7,883 nt of DNA, from positions 1 to 7,883 of the forward strand of contig JAWXCI010000003.1 in assembly GCA_034408895.1 (NCBI GenBank). The letters run 5' to 3'. The notes below the pieces were generated by a model. It was not told the DNA's origin. It did not search any database and worked only from the letters and a program-made list of their open reading frames with translations. Shown piece after piece: positions 7,101 through 7,883 of this stretch. The first letter of the stretch is position 1; each line of letters opens with the position of its first letter. The stretch is from UBA4660 sp034408895 (GTDB lineage Bacteria > Bacteroidota > Bacteroidia > Flavobacteriales_D > Sanyastnellaceae). Position numbers and translations under genes: made by a program.

Positions 7101-7291
7101 GAAAGGGCAAAAGGCAAAAGGAAAAAGGTGCCAATAAAAATCGGGATTCCGCTACGCTTCACAAATGGCAAAAGGCAATTGGCAATGCTCCTTTGCAATT
7201 GGATAATTGCATAGAAAGAAATGTTTCCGGATTTCAAATCAACTATTCTGATTTTTCTTAATCGTATATCAGGGATGAATTTCATTTTCAT
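4166..7291 (-). CDS. Double-propeller sensor histidine kinase, LytS/YehU (His_kinase) type
   Basis: This is a membrane sensor kinase with a periplasmic two-component-regulator propeller. Counting from the ATG at 7291 (1041 residues): a hydrophobic signal segment at about 48-65 ending in ALSAQQ; about 14 propeller repeats of about 40 residues between roughly 70 and 655 (units such as WAGTLGGF, WIGTDDGL, WFGTSDGL, WVGTQNGL, WFGTTEGV), enough for two seven-bladed propellers; a Y_Y_Y domain at about 700-775; one transmembrane helix at about 785-805; a short coiled linker; and a LytS-type kinase core. His840 in NRHFIFNALNSI is the phospho-accepting histidine; LENSIWHG (about 934-941) and DDGIGI (about 968-973) bind ATP. 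The usual NPHF reads NRHF here. The ATG overlaps the regulator's stop (TGATG), implying translational coupling and a shared signalling pathway. The start is uncertain: about 45 residues precede the signal peptide, and a GTG at 7162 would give a compact one (MKRSGIPIFIGTFFLL). The ligand is unknown. Confidence 0.92.
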   Translation of the reverse strand: MKMKFIPDIRLRKIRIVDLKSGNISFYAIIQLQRSIANCLLPFVKRSGIPIFIGTFFLLPFALSAQQHTFIQYSTKEGLPQSQVRCLFQDSCGFIWAGTLGGFSRFDGRDFVNFDRQDGLLNNQVNCIGATTSGELVIGTVGSISFYNAIGIRSFSLPKGFEESSVNCIIERGKGEYWIGTDDGLVIFQNDVMKFPDGNFPFAKSSVKQMAISNNELVVVTKEAVYSEQHSNSFSEIYRPVGDDVAVFDFVNRNKEKFIATKGRGLVRISENDTLFFGKESGLDASTITKLEWRKDELWIASRFGFYKFDGKRFTAFTEKNGLKTPDVRDILVDCEGNIWLATYGSGILKFTGEAFTAFTTSEGLSSDAVMSITQDTTGAIWFSTFDNGICRMANDTIVKFDLSEFSGNNRTWCSLRDGHGNLWFGTSDGLYLYDSGKWKHFTEEDGLPDRLVLSLFFETTKDLLLVGTANGLCYWDSRNPDVFLDLHNEISNIPQTRIRDLAQDRTGKMWMATREGVVTWYQDDIVIYTERHGLPENSILCVEVDNQNRIWVGTQNGLAVFSSGKFHPVKVDNISSGNAINFLKLSGGKLWVGTNSGLYSLAVSQHVNMDAPQFHHYVEEDGLRSLELNLNAVFEDNAGLLWFGTTEGVMLFNPAVDAIQNHTRPVVEILNVQLDLHDVDWTQYTPTIETRTGLPKNLEVGYKDNHFTFHFSGISTTYPENITYQYMLEGMDGEWKTTVAQFATYSNLSFDKYSFRVRSINKSGETSLEKKFTFTVLPPYWLTPWFIFLEVLIVAGIAYAIYYSRKKIITARHEKEKFELRSRLLVLEQQSLNSSMNRHFIFNALNSIQYYINRQDKLSANRYLSDFAKLIRKNLDSSQENHTTLRDEIERLELYLKLEHMRFRDKFEYSINVDENLDTDTTKVPAMLLQPFLENSIWHGILPKEAPGKLSVDITRSNGSIHFVITDDGIGIENSLKNKNGLDSHISKGMEITIGRIDLIKKMTDQHIELRGPYQMHNENGIPEGTRVEIILPANFQEFI
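7106..7126. repeat. Heptanucleotide repeat array inside kinase signal-peptide codons
   Basis: Three 7-base units in phase, ggcaaaa, ggcaaaa and ggaaaaa, match the consensus of the intergenic array near 889. On the minus strand they encode the hydrophobic core FFLLPFA of the kinase signal peptide. The units are seen directly; whether the segment arose from the repeat is inferred. Confidence 0.6.
7167..7187. repeat. Second heptanucleotide repeat array at kinase 5' end
   Basis: Three perfect-phase units, ggcaaaa, ggcaatt and ggcaatg, lie 40 bases from the other array and share its consensus. Read as kinase codons they give IANCLLPF, echoing the FFLLPFA of the other array. If the kinase really starts at the GTG at 7162, this array would be noncoding and sit between the regulator and kinase genes. 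Confidence 0.6.
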
Positions 7292-7883
7292 CACACATTC
7301 AAGAGTCGGTCAACCAGTTCCTGTACTTTTCTTCTAGCCACAGGTATTTGTGTTCCATTGCTCATCACGGCAATGTTTCCTTCATTGCGAATAAACTCCT
7401 TGAGGTGGTGTGTAATATTGATGATGTGTGATTTGTGCGCGCGGAAAAACATGTTAGGATCGAGCTTTTCTTCAAATGCCTTGATGGTTTTTCCTACCAC
7501 GTATTTTTTACCACCCACCACAAAGAAGGTGGTGTAATTCTCCTCGGCCTCCAGGTGAATGATGTCCGAGTTCTTCAAAACCGCAAATCCATCTTTGGTA
7601 GGCACCACTGTTTTTTCCACTGTGTTGGTGAGTGCAATACTTTCCAGTATTCGCGTCAGTTTTTCATCGGGAATTTTCTTCAAATGCTTTTGTTCGAATT
7701 GTTGCTTTGCCTTTGCCACCGCCTTTTGCAACTCTTCTATGTCAACGGGTTTTTCCAGGTAATCCACCGCCTGCTCCTTAATGGCTTTCAGGGCATGCTC
7801 GCGAAAAGCAGTGGTAAAAATGACCATGAAATGTTTGTCGTCAAGCGAATGAAGAAAGGAGAATCCATCCTCGCCCGGCATCA
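7291..7883 (-). CDS. LytTR-family response regulator (N-terminus outside window)
   Basis: This cytoplasmic response regulator has a receiver domain and a LytTR DNA-binding domain. The frame is open to the window edge; the first visible residues, MPGEDGFSFL, are the conserved segment just after the phosphorylated Asp, so that Asp and the first half of the receiver lie outside the window and the ATG at 7881 is not the start. Numbering from that Met, the switch threonine is in IFTTAF (about 21-26) and the invariant lysine is Lys44 in LEKPVD. After a charged linker, the LytTR domain covers about 92-195, with IIHLEAEENYTTFF, the KTIKAFEEKL helix, FFRAHKSHIINI and IPVARRKVQEL, all typical. It is directly followed by the kinase gene with a one-base overlap, and is almost certainly that kinase's partner. 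Phosphorylation would promote dimerisation and binding to direct repeats at target promoters; none are identified here. Confidence 0.95.
   Translation of the reverse strand, partial: MPGEDGFSFLHSLDDKHFMVIFTTAFREHALKAIKEQAVDYLEKPVDIEELQKAVAKAKQQFEQKHLKKIPDEKLTRILESIALTNTVEKTVVPTKDGFAVLKNSDIIHLEAEENYTTFFVVGGKKYVVGKTIKAFEEKLDPNMFFRAHKSHIINITHHLKEFIRNEGNIAVMSNGTQIPVARRKVQELVDRLLNV

Overview
The window looks like a stretch of a Bacteroidota chromosome. The signs are a double-propeller LytS-type sensor kinase paired with a LytTR regulator, several lipoprotein signal peptides, an outer-membrane-barrel-like protein ending in an aromatic residue, a Bacteroidota-style promoter (TTTG, 20 bases, TAnnTTTG), and a divergent amino-acid dehydrogenase of a type I associate with this phylum. 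I cannot place it at genus level from sequence alone.

Layout, left to right. Bases 1-854 (+) hold the C-terminal part of a Glu/Leu/Phe/Val-type amino-acid dehydrogenase, cut by the window edge. Bases 855-1153 have no gene; they contain a short array of degenerate 7-base repeats and a small hairpin. All other genes are on the minus strand. In transcription order they are: a LytTR response regulator (cut at the right edge), a histidine kinase of about 1000 residues that overlaps it by one base, a 101-residue aspartate-rich lipoprotein with its own promoter and a strong terminator, a beta-barrel-like protein, a di-heme cytochrome c peroxidase with a lipoprotein signal, a 41-base hairpin, and an uncharacterised lipoprotein. 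The last gene converges on the dehydrogenase.

How the parts may work together. The regulator and kinase are very probably one signalling pair: the kinase senses something in the periplasm through its 14-repeat propeller region and phosphorylates the cytoplasmic DNA-binding regulator. The acidic lipoprotein is a separate transcription unit directly behind the kinase and is a possible target of the pair. The barrel protein, peroxidase and last lipoprotein are close together and co-directional, so they may form an envelope operon, with the hairpin after the peroxidase stop tuning expression of the last gene. These links are inferred from position only.

The least expected sequence signal is a family of heptanucleotide repeats (consensus RGCAAWW). 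It occurs once between genes and twice inside the start region of the kinase gene, where it encodes the hydrophobic core of the signal peptide.
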